Below the pieces are notes generated by a model, which worked only from the letters and a program-made list of their open reading frames with translations, had not been told where the DNA came from and did not search any database. Source: JAFECT01 sp964432415 (lineage in GTDB: Bacteria > Pseudomonadota > Alphaproteobacteria > Caulobacterales > Caulobacteraceae). From it: a stretch of 64,000 nucleotides of DNA. The stretch is taken from assembly GCA_964432415.1 (NCBI GenBank), contig CAYSNW010000015.1, forward strand, positions 1 to 64,000, written 5' to 3'. Numbering within the stretch: the stretch's first letter is position 1; the number at the start of each line of letters is the position of its first letter. This document shows positions 25,036-32,582 of this stretch, one piece after another. The position numbers and the translations under genes are program-made.

Positions 25036-25502
25036 TGCGCAGACTGATCCTGGGCCTTGGAATCGCGGCCGCCATCGCGGCGCCGGCCACCGCCCGCGAT
25101 GTGCGGGCGGGCGAGCTGCAGCTGCGCAATCCGACGGTGAAGGCCTCGCTGGCGGGCTCGCCCAACACGGCGGGCTTCCTGACGGTGCTGAACACCGGCA
25201 AGCGGCCCGACCGCCTGATCTCGGCGTCCTGCGCCTGCGCGGCCAAGGTCGAGCTGCACCGGATGTGGATGGAAGGCTCGGTCATGCGTATGCGCCCGGC
25301 CGAAGGCGGCTTCGTCATACCGGCCGGGGGCGTGATGACCCTGTCGGAAAGTGGAAACCACATGATGCTGACCGGGGTGAAGGCGCCCCTGAAGATCGGC
25401 TCGAGCGTGGCCATCACCCTGAAGTTCGAGCACGCCGGCGTGGTGCGGGTCGAGTTCGCTGTGCGCGGCCTTCCCGGCGCCATGGCGCCGATGAAGATGT
25501 AG
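25035..25502 (+). CDS. PCu(A)C-family periplasmic copper chaperone
   Basis: A 155-residue exported protein (signal MRRLILGLGIAAAIAAPATA) of the PCu(A)C/DUF461 family, which bind Cu(I) in the periplasm and help load the CuA site of cytochrome oxidase. The copper ligands are visible: His75 and Met77 in VELHRM, MRM a few residues later, and His109-Met110-Met111 in GNHMML, with the intervening IPAGGVMTL. It starts with ATG overlapping the trpS stop; a GTG 3 bp upstream is also possible. A diverged relative without these ligands lies at 27642-28157. Confidence 0.9.
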   Translation: MRRLILGLGIAAAIAAPATARDVRAGELQLRNPTVKASLAGSPNTAGFLTVLNTGKRPDRLISASCACAAKVELHRMWMEGSVMRMRPAEGGFVIPAGGVMTLSESGNHMMLTGVKAPLKIGSSVAITLKFEHAGVVRVEFAVRGLPGAMAPMKM

Positions 25503-25540
25503 GCTTCAGGCCCGGCGCCGCTCCCAGCGGCCCAGCCAGC
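25502..25540. repeat. 39-bp direct repeat, left copy
   Basis: Begins ggcttcaggcccggcgccgc and is identical over 39 bp to 28257-28295. The right copy is the 3' end of an intact small gene (28261-28521, minus); the left copy carries the same stop codon. Together they bound a 2.75-kb segment of different composition. Confidence 0.85.
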
Positions 25541-25580
25541 AGATCAGGGCTGAGTCGAGCCGTTCTGCGACAGCTCCATG
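25506..25580 (-). pseudogene. Remnant of the 86-aa gene at 28261-28521
   Basis: Read leftwards, the segment encodes HGAVAERLDSALIC joined to WLGRWERRRA and a stop. The intact gene has HDAVEVWLDTALIC, then about 17 residues, then WLGRWERRRA. The remnant therefore matches the C-terminal end with an internal deletion, and no start is evident. It lies just after the PCu(A)C gene, the same relative position the intact gene has to the second PCu(A)C-like gene, so a duplicated gene pair is likely. Confidence 0.6.
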
Positions 25581-25585
25581 GATTA

Positions 25586-27484
25586 TCACGCGGACGCCGA
25601 ACGCGTCCAACGCGCGCAGGCGGCCGCGGTGGCGCTTTCAGGCGCGAGGTCCTGGTCAGAATCGGTCACCCAATTCATCAACTTGTCGATGTCAGCGTCG
25701 AGGCACCTGGCCACCGCCCTATGCAACATCGCGCCCCGTACGTCGCCCGTTCGTGACAACGCCTGGCTCCACGCGTAGTGCAGCCGAGGCCAATGCGGCG
25801 CCTTGAGGGATGCAGAGTAGAAGAAGCCCACGGCCAGTTCCGGGCTCCGCTTGCTCACGACCTCACCGAAAAGCTCAATCGGGTCCACCCAGTTCGGAGC
25901 CAGTTGGAGCGCCTTCCGCAGGTCTGCAATGGCCTCTCGGTCATTCCCCAATGCGTCATAAAATTGAGCGCGGTAGAAATATGCATCAGCCAATGATGGG
26001 GCCGACTGGATCGCAGCTGCATAATTCCGTCGTGCGCTTACAAAGTCGTGCCTCGCGAAGGCCGCGCGACCGCCCGCAACAAGGCACTGGTAACAGTCTG
26101 GATGGATCGTCTGAACAAGGGGCGGCGTCAAAGGGGCAACTTCGGCTCTGGCAAGATCGATCCACGGCTCAAAGCTCCGGCTGAGCACCTCTGCCCGCAA
26201 TCGCCTGTCACCAAGGGCGACATCATAGTCCTGTTCACCTGCCAGCGCCGCGACGTCCGACCACCGGCCAGCTTCGACCAATAGGCAAAGCTTGGCGCTC
26301 TGTTTATCGACCAGCGGACCGCGACCGTCGTTCATCACCGAGAATGCGGCGCCTGCCTTCGCAAGTTCGTGGCCTCTTGCCAGCGCACAGATATTGCGGT
26401 CAGGCGTGTAAGCCACATGGTACATTTTTGCATCGCCCTCAGCGTCGAGCCTAGCGAACGCTTGGGAGGCTGAAGTTTCATCATGACGAAGGCTGGCGAG
26501 GCGACCCGATTCCTCGGTGGCAAGAAGCTGGGCGCCATGACCCACAAGTTGACGGCGCGCGGGTGAGGCAAGGAGACGCAAGGTCAGTCGCCGATAGTAG
26601 GTCTCCCGCTCGACCGTGCCGATCACAGACTCAATGTCGGCGAGGATCGCCGCTGCAATTACCAATCTATCTCCAGAGAGGTTCAGCGCTTCGACAGCTT
26701 TTGTCCTCGCGCCATAGAGATCTCCATCCTCCACAAGAAACGCGCTCCAGAGAGCATTCAGCCACGCGCCTTCCATGCCTTTCGGAGACCGCTCCACGGC
26801 ACCCTTGACGACCCTACGAGCCTCTTCGCGATTGGCGCCCGCCAAAGGGTCGTCGAGGTAAACAGCGTATCGGTAAGGCTGGGTCGCGCTGAATATGAAA
26901 ACAGCTGCCTGCGTGACCGCTTGGTCGATGGTCTCGTCGATCGCCCGCTGGCCCGCCATCGGCGCTGGCGGAAGTTCGGGGAAACTGCCCGCCGCAAGGC
27001 CATGCACCCGCACAGTCAGATGCAGCCTGCCGTTTGAGTACGTCGCTTCCCCCCCGATGCGGGTTTCGTGGGTGAAATAGCGTCGAGCAAGGTCGGTGAC
27101 GTCCTCAATCGAAATCGACGTTCGAGGAATCTGGATGCGAATCCTATCGTTCCAGTTGTTTTCGTAACTATCGGGCGGGCGAAGCGACGGCACGCTGCGC
27201 TGCATCTGCACGAGCTTGTCCTGAATTCTGGCCGCGAGGACTTGTTCAGAGATCCCCTCGTTCTTCAGTGAGGACGACACTTGAATCGGCTCGATCACGA
27301 CTGCGGTGTCCTGCACCGCAGAGACACAGACGAACGTGAGAAGGGCAATTCCCACCAAGGTCGCCGCCAGCAGCCCAAGCCGGCCTGCAAACGCAATCTT
27401 TCGGTCCATCAAGTCGTAGAAGGCGGCAGCATCACCGTTCGCCGGTTTAGGCGGGCCCACCGTCGCAGTTGATTCCGACGTCAT
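25586..27484 (-). CDS. Single-pass membrane TPR protein of unknown function, probably acquired
   Basis: A long frame with an ATG at 27484 (632 residues) or a TTG at 27532 (648). After about 30 polar residues it has a single TM helix (LGLLAATLVGIALLTFVCVSAV), then a large extracytoplasmic part. The C-terminal third shows TPR-like units (AAFARHDFVSARRNYAAAIQ, ADAYFYRAQFYDALGNDREA, IADLRKALQLAPNWVDPIEL). The middle has no recognised domain. Base composition is clearly less GC-rich than its neighbours, and the segment is bounded by the 39-bp direct repeats, so transfer is likely. It is divergent from the PCu(A)C-like gene. Function unknown. Confidence 0.75.
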   Translation of the reverse strand: MTSESTATVGPPKPANGDAAAFYDLMDRKIAFAGRLGLLAATLVGIALLTFVCVSAVQDTAVVIEPIQVSSSLKNEGISEQVLAARIQDKLVQMQRSVPSLRPPDSYENNWNDRIRIQIPRTSISIEDVTDLARRYFTHETRIGGEATYSNGRLHLTVRVHGLAAGSFPELPPAPMAGQRAIDETIDQAVTQAAVFIFSATQPYRYAVYLDDPLAGANREEARRVVKGAVERSPKGMEGAWLNALWSAFLVEDGDLYGARTKAVEALNLSGDRLVIAAAILADIESVIGTVERETYYRRLTLRLLASPARRQLVGHGAQLLATEESGRLASLRHDETSASQAFARLDAEGDAKMYHVAYTPDRNICALARGHELAKAGAAFSVMNDGRGPLVDKQSAKLCLLVEAGRWSDVAALAGEQDYDVALGDRRLRAEVLSRSFEPWIDLARAEVAPLTPPLVQTIHPDCYQCLVAGGRAAFARHDFVSARRNYAAAIQSAPSLADAYFYRAQFYDALGNDREAIADLRKALQLAPNWVDPIELFGEVVSKRSPELAVGFFYSASLKAPHWPRLHYAWSQALSRTGDVRGAMLHRAVARCLDADIDKLMNWVTDSDQDLAPESATAAACARWTRSASA

Positions 27485-27641
27485 CCTTCGGGCCACCCCG
27501 CGCGTCTTCGCCCTCTGGTCCTGGCTTTCCAACTTTGCCCCCTTGCTCTACTTTGAGCAGAATAGCTTGGATGCGCAAGCAGCGGGCGACAAGCTTTCTG
27601 ACTGGATCTCCTGGCGCTGCGGTTAGAATTGGGGGGGTGAG

Positions 27642-28157
27642 ATGAAACGACTGATAGCGGTCATGCTCGCGGCTGTGCTTGTAAATGTTCCCGGCGCGAC
27701 GCTGGGCGCACCGGCCACGGGAAGGCTTTTGAATGCCATCTCCAGCTTGGACGATGTCACGGTTAAGTCACTGAAATTCATTGATCCCCACCTGAATGCG
27801 ACACAGTCGGCGGGCGGCGATACCAGGGCATTCCTCATCGTTCGCAACTTGGGCTCGACTTCGGACGAGCTTCTGCAGGTTTCCTGCACCTGCGCAAAGA
27901 CTGCACAGCTGGTACGCGTCGTCACCGACGCCAAAGGCATCGCGACGCCCGTTTCAGGGCGAAGCGTCAAGCTGCTTCCCTATGGAAGGTTGGAGCTCAC
28001 TGGAAGACGCTACATCCAACTGGGTAAGCTGACGGCCGCAACTCCCGTTGGGGCCAAGATATCCATGACCCTCACGTTTAAGTCCGCTGGACCCATCGCA
28101 GTCGAATTCCTATCCGTTGATCGGAAATCCGACCCAACCAAGGCCGCCGCCGCGTAG
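27642..28157 (+). CDS. Degenerate PCu(A)C-like exported protein without copper ligands
   Basis: A 171-residue exported protein (signal MKRLIAVMLAAVLVNVPGATLG), started by ATG behind GGGGGGGTGAG. It aligns along its length with the PCu(A)C protein at 25035: FLIVRNLGSTSDELLQVSCTCA against FLTVLNTGKRPDRLISASCACA, and VGAKISMTLTFKSAGPIAVEF against IGSSVAITLKFEHAGVVRVEF. The copper positions have changed: LHRM is LVRV, MRM is lost and GNHMML is GRRYIQL. It is therefore unlikely to bind Cu(I) in the standard way. The SCxC motif is kept in both. It is divergent from the orphan TPR gene inside the repeat-bounded segment. Confidence 0.78.
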   Translation: MKRLIAVMLAAVLVNVPGATLGAPATGRLLNAISSLDDVTVKSLKFIDPHLNATQSAGGDTRAFLIVRNLGSTSDELLQVSCTCAKTAQLVRVVTDAKGIATPVSGRSVKLLPYGRLELTGRRYIQLGKLTAATPVGAKISMTLTFKSAGPIAVEFLSVDRKSDPTKAAAA

Positions 28158-28256
28158 AGGGAACAAACCTGTTCGACGGCCTGAACTGTGCGGCCGGGGA
28201 TCGAGACTAGGCCGGTCCACGCCTTTTGGAAGGCGCTGTGCTGGCTGAGAAGGTAT

Positions 28257-28295
28257 GGCTTCAGGCCCGGCGCCGCTCCCAGCGGCCCAGCCAGC
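28257..28295. repeat. 39-bp direct repeat, right copy
   Basis: Identical to 25502-25540. It spans the stop codon and last 11 codons of the leftward gene at 28261-28521 and marks the right edge of the accessory segment. Confidence 0.85.
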
Positions 28296-28521
28296 CGGCC
28301 GAATGCCGGGTTCCGGCCTGGGCGTCTTCGCGGCCGCCGAGGCGGCAGATCAGGGCGGTATCGAGCCAGACCTCGACCGCGTCGTGGATCCGCTCGCGCT
28401 TCAGCAGGGCGCAGGCCTCGCCGATGGCCTCGGCGTCGGTGTCACACTCGACCAGGCGGCGAGACTTCGGCGCCGGGTCATTGGCTCTCTGGAACAGATG
28501 CAACGTATAGAAATGCGACAT
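28261..28521 (-). CDS. Small protein of unknown function, 86 aa
   Basis: Starts MSHFYTLHLFQRANDPAPKS behind a good AGGGG ribosome site and ends AGWLGRWERRRA. It is probably cytosolic, mixed alpha/beta, with no signal or TM segment. I do not recognise the family. A truncated relative of its C-terminus lies at 25506-25580. It lies 105 bp downstream of rimM in the same direction, where trmD would normally be. Confidence 0.7.
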   Translation of the reverse strand: MSHFYTLHLFQRANDPAPKSRRLVECDTDAEAIGEACALLKRERIHDAVEVWLDTALICRLGGREDAQAGTRHSAGWLGRWERRRA

Positions 28522-28626
28522 GAATTCCCCTCGTCGGGGTTGATGTTCGCCGAATTCGAAATGTTGTCCTTGATCACGATCAACTCGAAGGCGAGACGCG
28601 CCGCATTGGACGCCAGCGTGAGTTGA

Positions 28627-29154
28627 TCAGGCGTCTCGTTCGGAAACTTCCGCCGGTTGTACAACGCTCACGTACCCGTCAGCGATCCGAACGTCGGGAA
28701 CATTTTCGCGTGTGAAGGGAAGATACCAGGTCGCTCGCCCCTGGCCGGGGTCGATTTCCAGGATGTCGCCGGCGCCGAAATCCTGCACCGACTTGATGAA
28801 GCCGAGCTTGGTTCCGTCGGCGTCGCGCACCGACAGGCCAACCAGGTCGGTGAAGTAGAATTCATCCTCGTCCGGCTCGGGCAGGGCCGCGCGCGGGACG
28901 TAGAGCTTCAGCCCCCGCATGGCGTCGGCCTGTTCCTTGGTCTCCACTTCCTTCAGGCGCCCGACGATGCCGCCCTTGGCTGGGCGGGCGGAGAGGAGGG
29001 TCACCGCGTGGGAGCCGTCCTCGCGCTTCAGATCGCGCCAGGCCTTCAGGCTGAGCGGATCCTCGGTGAAGGCCGAGATGCGCACCTCGCCGCGCACGCC
29101 GAAGCCGCCGGCGACGCGGCCGACCAGGATCATGCGCTCGGGAGGGCTGGCCAT
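28627..29154 (-). CDS. rimM: Ribosome maturation factor RimM
   Basis: Assembly factor for the head of the 30S subunit; its PRC-barrel binds ribosomal protein S19. The 175-residue protein has the N-terminal MILVGRVAGGFGVRGEVRI beta-barrel signature and the C-terminal PRC domain (DEFYFTDLVGLSVRDADG, GAGDILEID, WYLPFTRENVPDVR). It follows rpsP after a short hairpin. The usual next genes trmD and rplS are not present downstream; the region continues with the small gene at 28521 and the accessory segment. Confidence 0.96.
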   Translation of the reverse strand: MASPPERMILVGRVAGGFGVRGEVRISAFTEDPLSLKAWRDLKREDGSHAVTLLSARPAKGGIVGRLKEVETKEQADAMRGLKLYVPRAALPEPDEDEFYFTDLVGLSVRDADGTKLGFIKSVQDFGAGDILEIDPGQGRATWYLPFTRENVPDVRIADGYVSVVQPAEVSERDA

Positions 29155-29167
29155 CGGTGAAGGAAAG

Positions 29168-29194
29168 GCCCCTTCTCCACGCGGGAGAAGGGGC
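29168..29194 (-). terminator. Hairpin between rpsP and rimM
   Basis: gccccttctcc and ggagaaggggc make a perfect 11-bp stem with a 5-nt loop, 9 nt after the rpsP stop and 13 nt before rimM. Since the two genes are normally one operon it probably lowers rimM expression relative to rpsP or stabilises the upstream mRNA. Confidence 0.6.
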
Positions 29195-29202
29195 GCTCCG
29201 GA

Positions 29203-29787
29203 TCAGGCTTCTTCGGAAGCCGGGGCTTCTTCGGCGGGAGCCTCTTCAGCGGCGGCCTCGGCGGCCGGAGCCTCTTCGGCGGGGGCTTCCTCGGCGGCAG
29301 CTTCGGCGGCCGGAGCTTCCTCGGCAGCGGCTTCTTCAGCGGCGGGCGCTTCCTCGGCCACGGCTTCCACGGCCGGGACTTCTTCCACGGCGGGCTCTTC
29401 CGCCACCGGCTCCGGCGCCGGAGCGGCGGCCGCGGCGGCTTCGGCCTCGGCGCGGTCGATCTCGCGCTGGGCGCGCTCGGCGGCGCGTTCCTGGGCCTTC
29501 TTGCCCGGCTGACCCTTGTTGGGGTTGTTCGACGGGGTCCAGGTGGCCAGGCCTTCCAGCGACAGGAAGCGCGCGACGCGGTCGGTCGGCTGGGCGCCCT
29601 TCTTGAGCCACTCGGCGATGCGCTCGGACTTGAGCGTCACGCGCTGGGCGTCCTTGGGCAGCAGCGGATTATAGGAGCCCACCTTTTCCAGGAAGCGGCC
29701 GTCGCGGGGCGAACGGCTGTCGGCCACGACGATGTGGTAGTAGGGGCGCTTCTTGGCGCCGCCGCGGGCCAGACGGATCTTCAGCAT
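29203..29787 (-). CDS. rpsP: 30S ribosomal protein S16 with long Ala/Glu tail
   Basis: The first about 85 residues are a standard S16 (MLKIRLARGGAKKRPYYHIVV, DSRSPRDGRFLEKVGSYNP, IAEWLKKGAQPTDRVARFL). The protein then runs to 194 residues, more than twice the family length, as a charged linker (KKAQERAAERAQREIDRAEAE) and a tail of repeated AAAEEAPAEEAPA units. Many alphaproteobacterial S16 proteins have C-terminal extensions, but this one is long and iterated. It lies between ffh (26 bp upstream) and rimM. Confidence 0.96.
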   Translation of the reverse strand: MLKIRLARGGAKKRPYYHIVVADSRSPRDGRFLEKVGSYNPLLPKDAQRVTLKSERIAEWLKKGAQPTDRVARFLSLEGLATWTPSNNPNKGQPGKKAQERAAERAQREIDRAEAEAAAAAAPAPEPVAEEPAVEEVPAVEAVAEEAPAAEEAAAEEAPAAEAAAEEAPAEEAPAAEAAAEEAPAEEAPASEEA

Positions 29788-29812
29788 ACGGATAGTCCTT
29801 TTCTAAGGTCGT

Positions 29813-31348
29813 CTATGTCTTGGGTTTGAAGGGATTGCCGAGGCCGGGGAGGCCTCCGGAACCGGGACCGCCGAGGCCGGGAAGCCCCTGCGGCGGAGAA
29901 GCGTTGGGATCGAGGCCGGGCAGCTTGCCGCCGCCCAGCGCCTTGAGCCGGGCCATGTCGGGCATGCCGCCCATGCCGCCGCCGCCCATGCCGCCGGGAC
30001 CGCCGGCGCCCATCATGCGGGCCATCTGCATCAGGCCCTTGCCGCCGTTGCGGCTCATCATCTTGAAGGCGTCGGCCATCTGGCGGTGCTGCTTCAGCAG
30101 GCGGTTGATCTCCTGCACCTCGACGCCGGCGCCGGCCGCCACACGGCGCTTGCGCGAGGCGTTGAGCAGGTCGGGCTTCTTGCGCTCCAGCTTGGTCATC
30201 GACGAGATGATCGCCTCCTGGCGCTTGATCATCCGGTCGTCGACGTTGGCTTCCTCGAGCTGCTTCTTGACCTTCTGGACCCCGGGCAGCAGGCCCATGA
30301 TGCCCTGGATGCCGCCCATCTTGCGCATCTGCTGCAGCTGGTCGGACAGGTCGTTCAGGTCGAACTGGCCCTTGGCGAGTTTCCTCGCCATGCGCTCCGA
30401 CTTCTCCTGGTCGAACTCCGCGGCGGCCTTCTCGACCAGCGCCACCACGTCGCCCTGGCCCAGGATGCGGCCCGCGACCCGGCGCGCGTCGAACACGTCG
30501 AGCGCGTCGATCTTTTCGCCGGCGCCCAGGAACTTGATGGGCAGGCCCGTGACCGCGCGCATGGACAGCATGGCGCCGCCGCGGGCGTCGCCGTCGGCGC
30601 GGGTCAGGATCAGGCCGGTCAGCGGCAGGCGCTCGTGGAAGGCGCGCGCGGTGCGCACGGCGTCCTGGCCGGTCAGACTGTCGGCGACCAGCAGGGTTTC
30701 GGTGGGCGTCGAGATGCGCGCGATCTCGGCCGCCTCGGCCATCATGGCCTCGTCCAGCGTGGTGCGGCCGGCGGTGTCCAGGATCAGGACGTCGAAGCCG
30801 CCCAGGCGCGCAGCGCTGAGCGCCCGGCGGCAGATGTCGGCGGGGCTCTGGCCGGGCACGATGGGCAGGGTGGCGACCTCGGCCTGGTCGCCCAGCATCT
30901 TCAGCTGTTCCATGGCGGCCGGACGGCGGGTGTCCAGCGAGGCCATCATGACCTTCTTGCGCTCGCTCTTCTGGAGCCTGAGCGCCAGCTTGCCGGCGGT
31001 GGTGGTCTTGCCCGAGCCCTGCAGGCCGGCCATCAGGATCACGACCGGTGGATTGGCATTGAGGTTCAGGGCCTCCGGCTCGTCGCCGCCCAGCATCTCG
31101 ACCAGGCCGTCGTAGACGATCTTGACCACCTGGTCGGCGGGGCGGACCGAGCGGATCACGTCCTCGCCGGTGGCGCGTTCCTTGGCGTGGCTGATGAAGT
31201 CCTTGACGACGGGAAGGGCGACGTCGGCCTCAAGCAGGGCCACGCGGACTTCGCGCAGGGCCTCGTCCACGTCCTTTTCGGACAGCACGCCGCGGCCGGT
31301 GAGCCGGTCGAAAACGCTGGATAGCCGCTCGTTCAGTGCGTCGAACAT
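29813..31348 (-). CDS. ffh: Signal recognition particle protein
   Basis: GTPase of the signal recognition particle; with 4.5S RNA it delivers nascent membrane proteins to FtsY. The 511-residue protein has the N domain, the G domain with GLQGSGKTTTAGKLA (P loop), DTRRPAAMEQL, DTAGRTTLDEAMM and TRADGDARGGA, and a C-terminal Met-rich M domain (LKQHRQMADAFKMMSRNGGKG), ending in a Gly/Met/Pro-rich tail. It is the first gene of ffh-rpsP-rimM. The 288 bp upstream carry no gene; a 7-bp stem cccccgt/acggggg near 31405-31432 may fold in its leader. Confidence 0.97.
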   Translation of the reverse strand: MFDALNERLSSVFDRLTGRGVLSEKDVDEALREVRVALLEADVALPVVKDFISHAKERATGEDVIRSVRPADQVVKIVYDGLVEMLGGDEPEALNLNANPPVVILMAGLQGSGKTTTAGKLALRLQKSERKKVMMASLDTRRPAAMEQLKMLGDQAEVATLPIVPGQSPADICRRALSAARLGGFDVLILDTAGRTTLDEAMMAEAAEIARISTPTETLLVADSLTGQDAVRTARAFHERLPLTGLILTRADGDARGGAMLSMRAVTGLPIKFLGAGEKIDALDVFDARRVAGRILGQGDVVALVEKAAAEFDQEKSERMARKLAKGQFDLNDLSDQLQQMRKMGGIQGIMGLLPGVQKVKKQLEEANVDDRMIKRQEAIISSMTKLERKKPDLLNASRKRRVAAGAGVEVQEINRLLKQHRQMADAFKMMSRNGGKGLMQMARMMGAGGPGGMGGGGMGGMPDMARLKALGGGKLPGLDPNASPPQGLPGLGGPGSGGLPGLGNPFKPKT

Positions 31349-31636
31349 TCAGTCCTGCCCAGTTGCGAAAGCCTCAAACCCGACCCCCAAACGGAAGCGA
31401 CCCCCGTGGACGATCACGTCGACGGGGGGCCTCGCCGCCCTCGTCCGAGATAAGGCCTCGGGGTCGTGGCGGTAGAGGGCGCGAGTACAAGCCTGCGCCG
31501 GAAGGGGCGGCTTATGACGGAAAGGGGGGTGAAAGGCAAGCTTTGGCGGGGATTGCGATCAACCAGGTGAGAGCGGCGGGCGCCGGCTGGCCACGAGCCG
31601 GCGGGGCCTCCAACGGTCGAGGTGATCGCAAGCCGC

Positions 31637-32143
31637 TCAGTCGATGTGCTCGAGGACCAGCGGCGGAACGTGCACGTCACGACCTGGGGGAGGCGGAGGC
31701 GGGAACAGTCTGTGCCAGATCGCCTCGACGATGGTGAGCACCGTCAACGCGGCCAGCACGATGGTCAGGTTGATCACGAACCGCGGCAGTCCGAAGGTCG
31801 GGATCGCCTCGTTGTCCCAGGCCGCCCGCCAGCGCCAGATCACATAGGCGCCTTTCACATAGAGCAGGCCAAACGCCATAAGCAGGGTCATCCAGCCGCG
31901 ATGGTCCGAGCGGACCGGCGCCAGAGGCTCGCCCGCTGCATTCACGGGCTTCCAGCGAGCGCGCATGAAGGAGAGCACGACCAGCTCCCAGGCGGCGGCG
32001 ATCGCCAGCACCGCCGCGACGCCCGACCAGTTCTGATAGGTCGCCGCGACTACCGTCGCGCCCAGCCCCACGAGGAGAAGCATGGCAAAAGGCCTGAGCC
32101 AGCGGCCTTTCGGAATATCGGCTTCAGCCGGCAGATCCGTCAT
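31637..32143 (-). CDS. Four-TM membrane protein of unknown function
   Basis: From ATG 32143 (MTDLPAEADIPKGRWLRP) the protein has 168 residues with about four TM helices: FAMLLLVGLGATVVAATYQ, SGVAAVLAIAAAWELVVLSF, GWMTLLMAFGLLYVKGAYVI and FVINLTIVLAALTVLTIVEAI, and a Pro-rich tail (RLFPPPPPPGRDVHVPP). No family recognised. It is divergent from the ArsR gene, whose promoter and operator lie in the shared intergenic region, so joint regulation is possible. Confidence 0.7.
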   Translation of the reverse strand: MTDLPAEADIPKGRWLRPFAMLLLVGLGATVVAATYQNWSGVAAVLAIAAAWELVVLSFMRARWKPVNAAGEPLAPVRSDHRGWMTLLMAFGLLYVKGAYVIWRWRAAWDNEAIPTFGLPRFVINLTIVLAALTVLTIVEAIWHRLFPPPPPPGRDVHVPPLVLEHID

Positions 32144-32214
32144 CGTCGACCCCCCATCGACGTTGGAACCGGGATGCACCCTTGCCCTGCGTCAGGGCTT
32201 CGTCAATCCAGCGC

Positions 32215-32243
32215 TTGACATGCAACCATATGGTTCCCTATCT
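32215..32243 (+). promoter_or_regulatory. ArsR-type promoter with embedded operator
   Basis: TTGACA (32215-32220) and CTATCT (32238-32243) are 17 bp apart. The spacer contains the perfect 12-bp palindrome aaccatatggtt (32224-32235). A transcript would begin about at 32250, which is the position of a GTG that starts a normal-length ArsR protein (32251). This suggests autoregulation by occlusion and a leaderless mRNA. Confidence 0.7.
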
Positions 32244-32250
32244 TTCGTCC

Positions 32251-32571
32251 GTGGACGAGATTTTCAAGGCGCTCGCCGATCCCAGCCGCCGCGCGCTGCT
32301 GGACCGCCTGGGCCAGGACAACGGCCTGAGCCTCGGCGCCCTCTGTGAAGGCCTCGCCATGTCGCGCCAGGCGGTGAGCAAGCATCTGGACATCCTGGAG
32401 ACGGCCGGACTGGTCGTCGCTGTCCGCCAGGGGCGCGAGAAGCTGCACTACCTCAATCCGGCGCCGATCTCGGAGATCTATGAGCGCTGGATCGGCAAGT
32501 TCGACCGGGGGCGAATCGAAGCGCTGGCCGACCTCAAGCGGGCGCTCGAGGCCGGCCGGGACGACAGTTAG
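32251..32571 (+). CDS. ArsR/SmtB-family transcriptional regulator
   Basis: A 106-residue winged-helix repressor: DEIFKALADPSRRALLDRLG, recognition region LCEGLAMSRQAVSKHLDILETAGLV and wing VVAVRQGREKLHYLNP. It has no metal-binding Cys motif, fitting the branch of ArsR regulators paired with AHSA1/SRPBCC proteins instead of metal sensors. I prefer the GTG at 32251: the ATG at 32230 lies inside the operator palindrome between the -35 and -10 boxes, so it would not be transcribed. The AHSA1 gene follows after 11 bp. Confidence 0.88.
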   Translation: MDEIFKALADPSRRALLDRLGQDNGLSLGALCEGLAMSRQAVSKHLDILETAGLVVAVRQGREKLHYLNPAPISEIYERWIGKFDRGRIEALADLKRALEAGRDDS

Positions 32572-32582
32572 GGAGACCCCGC

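Noticed and set aside
28570..28583. 14-bp palindrome ttgatcacgatcaa downstream of rimM
   Set aside because: Near-perfect but short, with no promoter or regulator in the vicinity; it may be chance.
31349..31636. Possible riboswitch or small RNA upstream of ffh
   Set aside because: Only a modest hairpin and GC-rich repeats are seen; no known riboswitch core could be matched.
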